Shown here: positions 18,681-27,230 of the stretch, piece after piece | Position numbering within the stretch: the first letter of the stretch is position 1 | Layout: every line of letters starts with the position of its first letter | NCBI GenBank assembly: GCA_944324255.1 | Contig: CALUVM010000005.1 | Location: forward strand, 41,091 to 105,090 | DNA length: 64,000 nucleotides | DNA from: Candidatus Gastranaerophilales bacterium | Lineage (GTDB): Bacteria; Cyanobacteriota; Vampirovibrionia; Gastranaerophilales; Gastranaerophilaceae | Direction of reading: 5' to 3' | The notes under the pieces: model-generated | Seen by the model: the letters and a program-made list of their open reading frames with translations, nothing else | Databases searched by the model: none | Told to the model about the DNA's origin: nothing | Position numbers and translations under genes: made by a program

Positions 18681-19332
18681 AAAATATAAAAACAATTATG
18701 CATTAAAAAACATTAACCTTGATATATTATCAGGGGAGTTTGTTTTTATCACAGGAGCATCAGGTGCTGGAAAGTCTACATTGATGAAACTGTTATATAA
18801 AGAAGAAACTCCTACTACAGGGACGGTTTTAATTGGCGGTATTAATATAGCGAACCTCCCGTCTGACAAAGTACCTAACCTCAGACGATGCATGGGTATT
18901 GTATTCCAAGATTATAAGCTTTTACAAAACCAAACCGTCTATGATAATATTGCTTATGTTATAAGAACTCTGGGAATTAGCTCCTCAGAGATACGTACAA
19001 GAGTTACCGGAGCCTTGAAGGTTGTCGGGCTTCTTGATAAAGCAAAAGCTAAGCCTACAGAGCTTTCAGGCGGGGAGCAGCAAAGAGTTAGCATAGCACG
19101 TGCTCTTGTAAACGGGCCTCCGCTGCTAATAGCTGACGAACCTACAGGGAACCTGGATCCTAAGAACTCTCTTGAAATTATGCAGATATTAGAACAAATT
19201 AATCAAAGAGGGATTACAGTTATTGTGTCTACACATGACTACACGCTGGTAGACAGATTTAGAAAAAGAGTATTAACTCTTGAACATGGTGAAATTGTTA
19301 GAGATATTCAGGCAGGGACATATGGACAATAG
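18655..19332 (+). CDS. ftsE: Cell-division ATP-binding protein
   Basis: ABC ATPase that with FtsX controls septal peptidoglycan hydrolases. 225 residues is standard. Walker A is GASGAGKST, the signature is [15 protein letters not shown] and Walker B is [33 protein letters not shown] is characteristic of FtsE rather than other small ABC proteins. It overlaps the transketolase gene by 26 bases and ftsX by 11. Confidence 0.95.
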   Translation: MIQLRSVTKKYKNNYALKNINLDILSGEFVFITGASGAGKSTLMKLLYKEETPTTGTVLIGGINIANLPSDKVPNLRRCMGIVFQDYKLLQNQTVYDNIAYVIRTLGISSSEIRTRVTGALKVVGLLDKAKAKPTELSGGEQQRVSIARALVNGPPLLIADEPTGNLDPKNSLEIMQILEQINQRGITVIVSTHDYTLVDRFRKRVLTLEHGEIVRDIQAGTYGQ

Positions 19333-20230
19333 CAGACAACAGCTAAAGAAACAAGTAAAAAAACATATACCGAAAGATTGGCTATGTGAACTCAGAATAG
19401 CCTATAGAATAATAATGGAAGCTGTTAACGATGTTAAAAGAACAGGGATAGTCAATCTCGTTATTATAACAACAATGGCGGCTATTCTAACTATATTTGG
19501 TGTGCTGTTTAGATTTACATTGTCGTTATCTACATTTGCAAATGAATTAGGCAATGTTTTGGAAATTTCAGTTTACCTGAAATCTAATGCTTCATCATCT
19601 ATCGTTAAAGACAGAATTAAAGAAATTAAACATGTTCAGACCGTAAGACTTATTCCAAAAGAAGAATCCTGGAACGGGTTAAAGAAAGAATTGGGTCTGC
19701 AAGATATTGACAATCCGTTACCAGATACCTTGCGGGTTAAAGTAGATAAGCCGGAAAATATTACAGAAGTATTCAACCAGATAAAACCTATGTCCGGGGT
19801 AGAAGATATGGGATACGCAAAAGAACTTGCCAAGAAAATACAATTCTTAACACATATTGTAAATACAACAATGTTCTTTGTTATAATTATATCGGCAGCA
19901 CTGACAATAACCATTATAAACAATACCATTCAGCTTGTAATTCAATCAAGAAAAGATGAAATTGAAATTATGCGTCTAATGGGCGTAAGCAACTGGTATA
20001 TTAAAACCCCTCTTGTAATGCAAGGAGCTTTTTACGGGTTTGTATCTTCTATAATAGCAGTCTTACCGTTAAATTGGGTTCAGAGTATGCTGCTGAACGT
20101 TCATAAATTTTTCCTTGTACCGTCACCTGCCTATGCTCAAAATATTGTAATAATTTCGTTATTACTAATAGGAACGGCATTTGGCGCAAGCGGAAGCTTT
20201 CTATCAATAAAAAAACATTTGCAAGTATAA
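19322..20230 (+). CDS. ftsX: Cell-division membrane protein
   Basis: Permease-like partner of FtsE that relays ATP hydrolysis to extracytoplasmic wall hydrolases. 302 residues, four membrane helices (about 45-70, 180-205, 232-258 and 275-295) and one large external loop after helix 1. The loop contains EISVYLKSNASSSIVKDRI, typical of the FtsX ECD. I start at ATG 19322, preceded by CAGGGA and overlapping the ftsE stop by 11 bases, rather than at an in-frame TTG at 19280 deep inside ftsE. Confidence 0.92.
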   Translation: MDNSRQQLKKQVKKHIPKDWLCELRIAYRIIMEAVNDVKRTGIVNLVIITTMAAILTIFGVLFRFTLSLSTFANELGNVLEISVYLKSNASSSIVKDRIKEIKHVQTVRLIPKEESWNGLKKELGLQDIDNPLPDTLRVKVDKPENITEVFNQIKPMSGVEDMGYAKELAKKIQFLTHIVNTTMFFVIIISAALTITIINNTIQLVIQSRKDEIEIMRLMGVSNWYIKTPLVMQGAFYGFVSSIIAVLPLNWVQSMLLNVHKFFLVPSPAYAQNIVIISLLLIGTAFGASGSFLSIKKHLQV

Positions 20231-20282
20231 AATAATAAAAACATGTTATAATAAGAATACTAGTATAATAAGGTAAATAATT

Positions 20283-21080
20283 ATGGATAAAACAATTGAA
20301 TTAGTAAATTCCGTAAAAGATATACAGGCTATGCCAAGCGTAATTGTTAAGGTCTTAAACCTTATGAAAAAACCTACCGTAAGTATGAAAGAACTTGGCG
20401 ATATGGTTATGTATGACCAATCTTTAACTATTAAGATTCTCGCTCTTGTTAATTCTGCTTACTACGGTTTCTCGCAGCAAATAAGCTCTATAAACATAGC
20501 TCTTTCTCTGCTTGGAATGGTTAAGGTTAAAAATATTATTGTTGCTGTTGCAATGAAACCGATGATGTCCAATCAGGGAGATAAAGAATTATGGAAGCAC
20601 TCTATAAGAGTTGCCGCAGGATGCGAATATCTTGCTAATCTGACTAAAATTATGGATTCTGATGAAGCATTTATTGCCGGATTTATTCATGATGTAGGGA
20701 AAATCGTACTACATATGTCTAATGAAAAGATGTATGGAAAAGTTATGGCTGCAGTTTCTGACGGTGCAGACATTCTTGATGCAGAGAAAAAATACTTTGA
20801 CTCTGATCACGTAAAAGCCGGAGCATTACTTGCTAAAAGATGGCAGCTTCCTATTTTATTGGCAAATATTATTTCTTATCATCATAACCCTAGTTTATCA
20901 TCAATTCCGGTACCTTGTAACCTTGTTTGTCTGGTTGATAAATTGATGCAAGAAAACTTTAACCCTAATATTATTGACAAAGACTTCCTGAAAACTATGG
21001 GAATTGATTTTGCTGATATTGAGGACTTAAGAAACGCTATTACAGAAAAATCTAACCTCTTGATATCAGAATTAACATAA
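20283..21080 (+). CDS. HDOD-domain signalling protein
   Basis: 265 residues, essentially one HDOD domain (about 10-205), a degenerate HD-phosphohydrolase fold used in regulatory and chemotaxis-linked output modules. MPSVIVKVLNLMKKP and LVNSAYYGFSQQISSINIALSLLG are hallmark stretches. GFIHDVGKIVL retains an HD pair. It is followed 12 bases later by a receiver-like protein, so the two probably work in one pathway. A TATAAT (20264-20269) lies just upstream. Function in HDOD proteins is rarely catalytic; binding of partners or nucleotides is the likely role. Confidence 0.88.
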   Translation: MDKTIELVNSVKDIQAMPSVIVKVLNLMKKPTVSMKELGDMVMYDQSLTIKILALVNSAYYGFSQQISSINIALSLLGMVKVKNIIVAVAMKPMMSNQGDKELWKHSIRVAAGCEYLANLTKIMDSDEAFIAGFIHDVGKIVLHMSNEKMYGKVMAAVSDGADILDAEKKYFDSDHVKAGALLAKRWQLPILLANIISYHHNPSLSSIPVPCNLVCLVDKLMQENFNPNIIDKDFLKTMGIDFADIEDLRNAITEKSNLLISELT

Positions 21081-21092
21081 GGGACAGTTTTT

Positions 21093-22307
21093 ATGTCGAA
21101 TAAAATCGTTCTTGTATCTGATGATAGTGATTTTTTTGACTACATTAAAAATAAGCTTTTTCTAAGGGGCAGCGATGAGGTATTTTCATTCTCATTTGAT
21201 GAAATTCCGGAGAAAATACATCTTATTTATGGCTGTGTTTTGATAATAAATAGCGAAAATGCAAAAGATAAAACGCTTGATTTATTGAAAATTCTGAAGA
21301 ACACACCGGCTATAGTCGTCGCTTTTAATGAAGATAATGATTTTATGTTAAAAGCATATTCCTGCGGAATGATGGATTATATTCCCATTTTAACCCCTGA
21401 TAAGGAATTTCATGCCCGCATGATTCCGGCTCTTAGTATTGCATCATTACTAAACAAAACAAAACAGTACAGGGATATTCTTGTTCGAAAAAATGTAATC
21501 GAAAAAAATAATGAAGTTTTTTTAGACTATAACTATATTATTGACAAAGAGCTTGAAAAAATAAACAAATCCAAACAAAAAGCTGTTTTTATGGCGATTG
21601 CACCGGATGAAAAAAATAAATTTTTATTAACCAATAATATAATTGAAACCGCAATACTGAATAATATCAGAAAGAACGATATTCTAATGACATTTGCCCC
21701 CGTAAAATACTTTTTAATAATGTTTGATACAGATTCAAAATCTGCACGTATAGTATGGGAGAAAATTAAAAATGCACTTCCTCAAAAAATTTATGCCGGA
21801 ATTTCAACTATCACCAATCAAAAAAGAGAACAACTTATAAATGAGGCACTAAATAAACTTCATGAAGCTATTTGCTATGGCAAAGAATCTATAAATGAAA
21901 AGCCTGTACCGTTAAGTATAATCCAGAATTCTCCGTCTGCATATTCTAACTTCAAATTATTCAGACAAGATTTCTGTAAAAAAATGGAGCAGGTAATTTC
22001 CCCCGTATTTTATCAGATACAGCAAAAATATACCGGCAAATTACCCGGAATACATTTAACTCAGGGCGCAGGCGACGGTTACGGAACTTTTTACATAAAG
22101 GGGAAACATTCTACCAGCTGTTTTAGAATTACCAGTCCCGGATATTCGAAAATTAATATTGATATTACATTTCAAAAAGATTCTTCAAACATTGATGCAA
22201 AGAGAATCACTCTGGAGCCGGAAGAACTTGAAGCCGGTTTATTAGAAGATTTATTAGAACAATTTATATCTGAATTTAAAAAGGAGAATAATTATGACAA
22301 TACTTAA
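21093..22307 (+). CDS. Degenerate receiver plus GGDEF-like regulatory protein
   Basis: 404 residues. The first 120 resemble a response-regulator receiver (KIVLVSDDSDFFDYIKN, then SCGMMDYI), but the usual phospho-acceptor Asp position reads LIINSEN, so phosphorylation is doubtful. Residues about 130-280 look like a diverged GGDEF fold: the expected GG(D/E)EF is replaced by APVKYFLIMFD, so no cyclase activity is expected. A C-terminal 120-residue region has a Gly/Asp-rich segment and an acidic helix. It follows the HDOD gene by 12 bases and overlaps the isochorismatase gene by 14. Confidence 0.6.
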   Translation: MSNKIVLVSDDSDFFDYIKNKLFLRGSDEVFSFSFDEIPEKIHLIYGCVLIINSENAKDKTLDLLKILKNTPAIVVAFNEDNDFMLKAYSCGMMDYIPILTPDKEFHARMIPALSIASLLNKTKQYRDILVRKNVIEKNNEVFLDYNYIIDKELEKINKSKQKAVFMAIAPDEKNKFLLTNNIIETAILNNIRKNDILMTFAPVKYFLIMFDTDSKSARIVWEKIKNALPQKIYAGISTITNQKREQLINEALNKLHEAICYGKESINEKPVPLSIIQNSPSAYSNFKLFRQDFCKKMEQVISPVFYQIQQKYTGKLPGIHLTQGAGDGYGTFYIKGKHSTSCFRITSPGYSKINIDITFQKDSSNIDAKRITLEPEELEAGLLEDLLEQFISEFKKENNYDNT

Positions 22308-22839
22308 TAAAGATAATAGTTTAATATTAATTATTGATATTCAGGAAAAACTTTTAAATGCGGTATTCAATACTGATTCTTTAGAGAGAAATTCCTCTAT
22401 TATTGCTAAAGCAGCCTCATTACTTGAGATACCGGTTTGTATTACAGAACAATATCCTAAAGGACTGGGGTATACAATTACTAAAATAAAAGAAGCGCTA
22501 CCACTGGCTAGTTACTATGAAAAAACAGCTTTTAATGCACTTGAAAATCAAGATTTGCCGGATAAGCTTAAAACATCCAACAAAAAACAAATTATTCTTC
22601 TAGGTATAGAAACTCATATTTGTGTACACCAAACCGCATATAGCCTAATTGAGAACGGCTATGAAGTACATCTGGTAAAAGATGCTTGCGGAAGCAGAAG
22701 CCTTGATGAATATATGAATGCTCTAAAACTTATGCGTGATTATGGTGTCCAAATTAAAACTACAGAAATGGTTTTATTTGAACTGCTTCGAGGAGCTAAA
22801 AACCCTAATTTTAAAGAAATTCAAGCTCTTATTAAATAG
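22294..22839 (+). CDS. Isochorismatase-family cysteine hydrolase
   Basis: 181 residues of the isochorismatase/nicotinamidase-like superfamily. The triad is visible as D15 (LIIDIQEKL), K77 (YYEKTAFNA) and C110 (GIETHICVHQTAYSL), with the cis-peptide motif GIETHICV. YcaC-like members have unknown substrates; no B12, NAD or siderophore genes adjoin to define one. The start lies inside the end of the preceding regulatory gene with AAAGGAGA upstream, implying translational coupling. Confidence 0.88.
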   Translation: MTILNKDNSLILIIDIQEKLLNAVFNTDSLERNSSIIAKAASLLEIPVCITEQYPKGLGYTITKIKEALPLASYYEKTAFNALENQDLPDKLKTSNKKQIILLGIETHICVHQTAYSLIENGYEVHLVKDACGSRSLDEYMNALKLMRDYGVQIKTTEMVLFELLRGAKNPNFKEIQALIK

Positions 22840-22841
22840 AA

Positions 22842-22857
22842 TTGTTAAGTTTTGTAA
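22842..22857 (+). repeat. Intergenic 16-mer TTGTTAAGTTTTGTAA, copy 1
   Basis: The exact 16 bases recur at 26213-26228; 13 of them recur inverted at 55830-55842. All copies lie in intergenic regions 60-100 bases before a gene on the side the motif points toward. Confidence 0.5.
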
Positions 22858-22937
22858 CACTTTTATATAAACTTGAAATACGCTTTCGTTATTTTACTTT
22901 ATATATATGTAAGATTTAAATAAGATGGTGACGAAAG

Positions 22938-23369
22938 ATGGCAATAGCAAATTTAAACGAAACACTTTTAAGCTATAAATTGAGAAGAAATCAGTTAAAC
23001 CTTGAAATAACTGAATACCAGACTCAAAAATCTTTAGCTACATATTCACAAGCTGACTTGCAGTCTTTGAAGTCATCAAAACAGCATGAAGTAAGAGATT
23101 ACTTCAAAGATTTATATGATAATGATGCTTCATTACAGGAAGCATACTTAGACTATACAGAAATCCCTGATTTTGAAGAAGAAATTGATAAAATTACAGC
23201 TGAGTTTCAAGATCAATTAGATGAATTAACCGCTTGGGAAACCGCAATTGATGCTCAGATTACTACAGCAAGTGCTGAATTAGAAGAAGTTAATGCTTAC
23301 ATTGAATCAACTAAGACAATGCTTTCTTCTAACATCCAAGAAGACTTTAACTACGGATTAAACGGCTAA
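22938..23369 (+). CDS. Acidic helical protein of unknown function
   Basis: 143 residues, no signal peptide or membrane helix. It is strongly helical, with an N-terminal coiled-coil (TLLSYKLRRNQLNLEITEY) and a C-terminal acidic coiled-coil (TASAELEEVNAYIESTKTM). It is separated from the isochorismatase gene by 98 bases that hold the 16-mer motif. It overlaps the convergent antiporter gene by 4 bases. No family recognised; structural or scaffold roles fit the composition, without proof. The translation initiates at ATG 22938 after a weak GGTGACGA site. Confidence 0.65.
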   Translation: MAIANLNETLLSYKLRRNQLNLEITEYQTQKSLATYSQADLQSLKSSKQHEVRDYFKDLYDNDASLQEAYLDYTEIPDFEEEIDKITAEFQDQLDELTAWETAIDAQITTASAELEEVNAYIESTKTMLSSNIQEDFNYGLNG

Positions 23370-24685
23370 GCAAATAAATAAACTCCAAGTATAGCAAAGA
23401 TTATAAGAGCTATATTATAATGGAGAAAAGTCGGAATACAGGTATCAAAGATATGATTATGCTGACCATCCGCATTCAACCCCGATGTTGGACCGAGAGT
23501 AGTATCTGAAGCAGGGGAGCCGGCATCTCCGAGAGCGGCAGCAGCAGCCAATAAAACAATAATTTGTTGAGTATTAAATCCCATCTTTGCACATACAGGT
23601 ACAAATAATACAGCAAGAATCGGAATCGTTCCAAAAGAGGTTCCGATTCCTATTGTAATAAACAATCCTATTAATAAGAATATCAAAGAGGTTACTAATA
23701 CATTTTCAGGTAAAAGTGTTAGAATAGTCGTAACAAGAGTTTCAATAGCACCGGATTCTTTTAGCACGGAAGCAAATCCAGCTGCAACAAGCATTACAAA
23801 AGCAACATATCCCATAAGATAAATGCCCTCATTCATCATATGATCCATTTTATCTTTAGGAACAACTTTAAATGTAAATATTATTCCAAGCCCCACCAAT
23901 GCACCCAGCGGCAGAGAATGCGTAATAAGCTGAACTACAAAAGTTAGTACTGCAGCAGTTATAACAACCCAGGTTGTATATCTGCTGCATGGTTTTGGCT
24001 GTTCTGTCAAACCTGCAATGGGTTTATCTTCATAAACACGGGGTTTCCGATATGTGATAAAAACTGATGCAAGCAAACCAACAACCATGGCTATACCCAG
24101 AATCAAAGTAGATTTCCAAATATCAGCTCTTAGCACCGGAACTCCGTTTTGAACCATATTATCAGCAATTAAATTCTGAAATATAAGCCCAAACCCGACC
24201 GGAATTGTAATATACGGCATCTTTAAACCGAAAGCTAAGACACAGGAAACAGCCCTGCGATCTAGCTTCATTGAATTCATTGTATTTAAAAGAGGCGGAA
24301 TAATAATTGGAATAAATGCTATGTGGATAGGAATCAAATTCTGGGATGCCATTGCAATTAAAGTTAATAACATTAGCAGAACAAATTTTCTTCCTGATAT
24401 AAATTTGGTTAACTTATCGGATAGTTTATCTGTAAAACCGGAGTGTGCCATTGTTGCCGCAAATGTCCCCAGTAAGATATAGCTTAATGCGGTTTCGGAA
24501 TTTCCTCCCATCCCGGATATAAACACGTTCATCACATTTGTAATATCCATGCCGGCTAATAAACCTGCAATCAAAGCAGCTACAACAATTGCAAGCAGAA
24601 CATTGACCTTCTTTAAACACAAAACGCACAGTATAATTACTGAGACTATTGCAGGGTTCATAACCAGTGTAAACATTTTTTCCAT
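23366..24685 (-). CDS. Na+/H+ antiporter-family (YuiF/NhaC-like) transporter
   Basis: 439 residues with about eleven membrane helices. ALGDAGSPASDTTLGPTSGL near the C-terminus and SQNLIPIHIAFIPIIIPPLL are typical of the Na_H_antiport family that includes Bacillus YuiF. Substrate in that family is uncertain: cation exchange or amino-acid uptake have both been proposed. Its ATG abuts the stop of the upstream RWYD protein (TAGATG), so the two are translated in tandem. Confidence 0.82.
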   Translation of the reverse strand: MEKMFTLVMNPAIVSVIILCVLCLKKVNVLLAIVVAALIAGLLAGMDITNVMNVFISGMGGNSETALSYILLGTFAATMAHSGFTDKLSDKLTKFISGRKFVLLMLLTLIAMASQNLIPIHIAFIPIIIPPLLNTMNSMKLDRRAVSCVLAFGLKMPYITIPVGFGLIFQNLIADNMVQNGVPVLRADIWKSTLILGIAMVVGLLASVFITYRKPRVYEDKPIAGLTEQPKPCSRYTTWVVITAAVLTFVVQLITHSLPLGALVGLGIIFTFKVVPKDKMDHMMNEGIYLMGYVAFVMLVAAGFASVLKESGAIETLVTTILTLLPENVLVTSLIFLLIGLFITIGIGTSFGTIPILAVLFVPVCAKMGFNTQQIIVLLAAAAALGDAGSPASDTTLGPTSGLNADGQHNHIFDTCIPTFLHYNIALIIFAILGVYLFA

Positions 24686-24988
24686 CTAGTGAATTTCTTC
24701 CTCTTGAAGAAAATTAATTAAATCCAAAGATACTTCTTTTTGAAGTTCGAGAGGCATAAGTTTCAGGTATTCAAAAGCTTCTGCAATTTTTTGATCTGTA
24801 TCATACCACCTTCTTAACACATAATTAAAAGCATCTGTAAGTATATTTTCTGAAAGGTCTATTCCGTTGTCTTTTGATTTCTTGACAATTATATCCGCAC
24901 ATTTGTACTGGGTCATAATATTTGCATTCCGCATTAAACTGACTGCCAGACTTACAGTAGGATCAACATCATACCAACGCTTATTCAT
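24686..24988 (-). CDS. Second small protein with two RWYDxD repeats
   Basis: Uncharacterised 100-residue paralogue of the 5352-5687 protein. NKRWYDVDPTVSLAVSLMR begins the first repeat and RRWYDTDQKIAEAFEYLK the second, spaced about 55 residues. Only the RWYD-x-D entry and the hydrophobic helix pattern are shared; the rest is diverged. Like its paralogue it sits directly upstream of, and translationally adjacent to, a larger gene (here the antiporter). No signal peptide. Preceded by GAGAGGTTAACT. Confidence 0.8.
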   Translation of the reverse strand: MNKRWYDVDPTVSLAVSLMRNANIMTQYKCADIIVKKSKDNGIDLSENILTDAFNYVLRRWYDTDQKIAEAFEYLKLMPLELQKEVSLDLINFLQEEEIH

Positions 24989-25032
24989 AGTTAACCTCTC
25001 ATCATTCGTATAATAATAGTATATGTTTTAGC

Positions 25033-25305
25033 TTATTTTGTCAATCTTGTAATTATTTCAGCCCTTTTATCGGAATCAATTCTAAATAACAAAGTTTTCT
25101 CTTTTGAAGTTTGCCCTTTTATAATTTCGATACTTGATTTCGGTATCTTGAATGTTTTTGATAAAAATTCCACCAGAGCTTTGTTCGCTTTATTTTCAAT
25201 AGGTTGAGCAGTCACCTTTACTTTTACAAACTCATCCTCTAATATTATCTCATTTTTAGATGAATTCGGTACTATTCTAATCTTTAAAACGAAATCTTCT
25301 GTCAT
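25033..25305 (-). CDS. DUF167/YggU-family protein
   Basis: 90 residues matching the small YggU family of unknown function. LKIRIVPNSSKNEI, KVKVTAQPIENKANKALVEFL and IIKGQTSKEKTLLF are the conserved blocks, with the family GxxSxxK loop present. Related proteins often lie in YggT/ProC or cell-division operons; here it overlaps a DNA methyltransferase gene by 4 bases, an uncommon partner. Cytosolic. Function unknown. Confidence 0.88.
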   Translation of the reverse strand: MTEDFVLKIRIVPNSSKNEIILEDEFVKVKVTAQPIENKANKALVEFLSKTFKIPKSSIEIIKGQTSKEKTLLFRIDSDKRAEIITRLTK

Positions 25306-26177
25306 ACTTTCTGGAAAACCATTACATACTCGTGTTTAAAGATATAAAAACCGCCGGCTAAGGCTCTATACCGCCAAAGATTTGCTGTTTTACCTTTAGC
25401 ACGCTCATTTCCCTGCATATCTTTTATAATAATAGCTTTTGTTATAAATCCCAGCTTATTCATCCTTGCCATACATTCAAAGCCCAGAGGGATATGCTGA
25501 GAATTTGCATATTTATCTCCTATAATCAAACAGGCAAAACGCCCCTTTTCCAGCATATCATACCCGTTTTTTGCAACTTTCTCAAACAAATTATAAAATT
25601 CTTCGGTTGTTGCACAATTAGACAAATCTTCTTTTCTGTCAGAGAACTTAATAATATCATCATAAGGCGGATGAAGCATTAACAATTGAGCCTTCTTTTC
25701 ACCCATTACATCAAGACGGGCTTGAATTTTGTCTTTCACATTATCACTTGCTGAATCAGCACATATTATATTCACATCAGTAACAAGTTGTTTTGGGGTA
25801 AATTTTTTTGAAACAGCTTCAACAAGTTCATCTTTAAGTTCAACACCGATACAGCGGCGGTGCATGTTAACAGCCTCAATGCCTGATGTTCCCGAACCGA
25901 AAAATAAATCTAACACTACATCATTTTTCTTTGTAAATCTCTCATATATTTGCTGTGCTATTTGCGGAATATAGTTCCCGTGATACTCATTTGAATGTCC
26001 GCCTTCTTTTAATCTTGACGGGAATTCCCAGAGAGTATCAGTCTTAACATGCTCGTAATTTTTCCATTGTTTTAGATTAATATCACTGTAAGCGGTAGTT
26101 TTTACCGCACTATCATCAACCACTTTAAGCTTAGCTTTTGATGCTGCTTTTTTCTCTTTTAAATTTGTTTTTGCCAT
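25302..26177 (-). CDS. DNA methyltransferase (N4/N6 amino-type) without restriction partner
   Basis: SAM-dependent DNA methylase. VLDLFFGSGTSGIEAVNMH is the SAM-binding motif I and precedes the catalytic motif IV, which reads LMLHPPYDD rather than the usual (D/N)PPY. The N-terminal segment SRLKEGGHSNEYHGNYIPQ resembles methylases of the HPPY subgroup. I prefer the ATG at 26177 because GGGGA lies just upstream; the frame extends to an ATG at 26189. No restriction gene adjoins, so an orphan regulatory methylase is likely. Target sequence unknown. Confidence 0.8.
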   Translation of the reverse strand: MAKTNLKEKKAASKAKLKVVDDSAVKTTAYSDINLKQWKNYEHVKTDTLWEFPSRLKEGGHSNEYHGNYIPQIAQQIYERFTKKNDVVLDLFFGSGTSGIEAVNMHRRCIGVELKDELVEAVSKKFTPKQLVTDVNIICADSASDNVKDKIQARLDVMGEKKAQLLMLHPPYDDIIKFSDRKEDLSNCATTEEFYNLFEKVAKNGYDMLEKGRFACLIIGDKYANSQHIPLGFECMARMNKLGFITKAIIIKDMQGNERAKGKTANLWRYRALAGGFYIFKHEYVMVFQKV

Positions 26178-26212
26178 ATTATTCCCCATTCAATAATGTT
26201 AGTTTAGAGTAT

Positions 26213-26228
26213 TTGTTAAGTTTTGTAA
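26213..26228 (+). repeat. Intergenic 16-mer TTGTTAAGTTTTGTAA, copy 2
   Basis: Identical to 22842-22857. It lies between the divergent methyltransferase and RgpF-like genes, 82 bases before the latter. Confidence 0.5.
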
Positions 26229-26309
26229 TCAAATAAATGGATGAATTATATATTATATGGAATAACTAATTAAAAAATTTTCTATTCTATTTATGCTAGA
26301 ATTATTTTT

Positions 26310-27230
26310 ATGAAAAGACTTTGCGTATTCGCACACTGGGATAGAGATAATATAATAGATGACTATGTTATCTATTATTTAAAAGCTTTGAAAGAAGTTT
26401 GCGATTATATTATATTCGTATCAGATACAGAATGTTCTTCAGAAAAAATTAAGGGGACTGTTGACGCTGCCATTATAGGAATACACGGCGAATATGATTT
26501 CGGCTCATATAAAAGAGGCTTTTTATACGCAAAAGACCACGGTTTTGACTTTGATGAGCTATTACTTGTAAATGACTCTTTTTACGGGCCTTTTTATCCT
26601 CTTAAAAACATATTTAACAAAATGGATCCCGTGAAATGCGATTTTTGGGGGCTTACTCAAAACAGTTACGGAATAAAATACGTTGATGGAGAATATAAAG
26701 AAACATTCCTGCCGCATATACAAAGTTGTTTTTTGCTTTTAAAACGTTCTGTTTTTAATTCCAATTGTTTCAAAGAATTTATAGACTCTATTGAACACAA
26801 AGATAACAAGGATGAAGTTGTTTTAAATTATGAAATAGGGCTCAGCCGTCTTTTATGGGAAAATGGATTTAAAAGCGCACTTTATATAAACAGATATAAA
26901 CACACGGTTAATCCTCTTGCTGCAAAATGGCACCGGCTAATTAAATGGTATAAATTCCCTTTTTTAAAGACCTCTCTGGTAAAAAGGAATATTATAAACG
27001 GCTGGGAAAGTGTAATTAAAGATTATCCTGCCGAGTTAATAAATAACAACGCAAAAAGACTTCTCGTCCCTGAACCTTGCCTTTGGAATCAACTTAATAC
27101 CTACAGGAAAATCAGGTATGTAATTTTGCAGAATCTTCCCAACGAATGCAGGATGATACTTATTTTTATAGAGAAACATTCTTTTAAGATACTAAACACT
27201 CTTTGTTTTAATAAACTCAAGAAGTTCTGA
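26310..27230 (+). CDS. RgpF-like rhamnan/polysaccharide synthesis protein
   Basis: 306 residues of the RgpF (rhamnan synthesis F) family, glycosyltransferase-like proteins of surface polysaccharide assembly. MKRLCVFAHWDRDNIIDDYV, GEYDFGSYKRGF, LLLVNDSFYGPF and LPHIQSCFLLLKRSVF are family signatures. It has a single domain, whereas streptococcal RgpF is about twice as long. It is convergent with the GT4 gene, and their 3' coding ends overlap by 39 bases, so both C-termini are encoded on opposite strands of the same DNA. Probably part of the adjacent glycan cluster. Confidence 0.82.
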   Translation: MKRLCVFAHWDRDNIIDDYVIYYLKALKEVCDYIIFVSDTECSSEKIKGTVDAAIIGIHGEYDFGSYKRGFLYAKDHGFDFDELLLVNDSFYGPFYPLKNIFNKMDPVKCDFWGLTQNSYGIKYVDGEYKETFLPHIQSCFLLLKRSVFNSNCFKEFIDSIEHKDNKDEVVLNYEIGLSRLLWENGFKSALYINRYKHTVNPLAAKWHRLIKWYKFPFLKTSLVKRNIINGWESVIKDYPAELINNNAKRLLVPEPCLWNQLNTYRKIRYVILQNLPNECRMILIFIEKHSFKILNTLCFNKLKKF

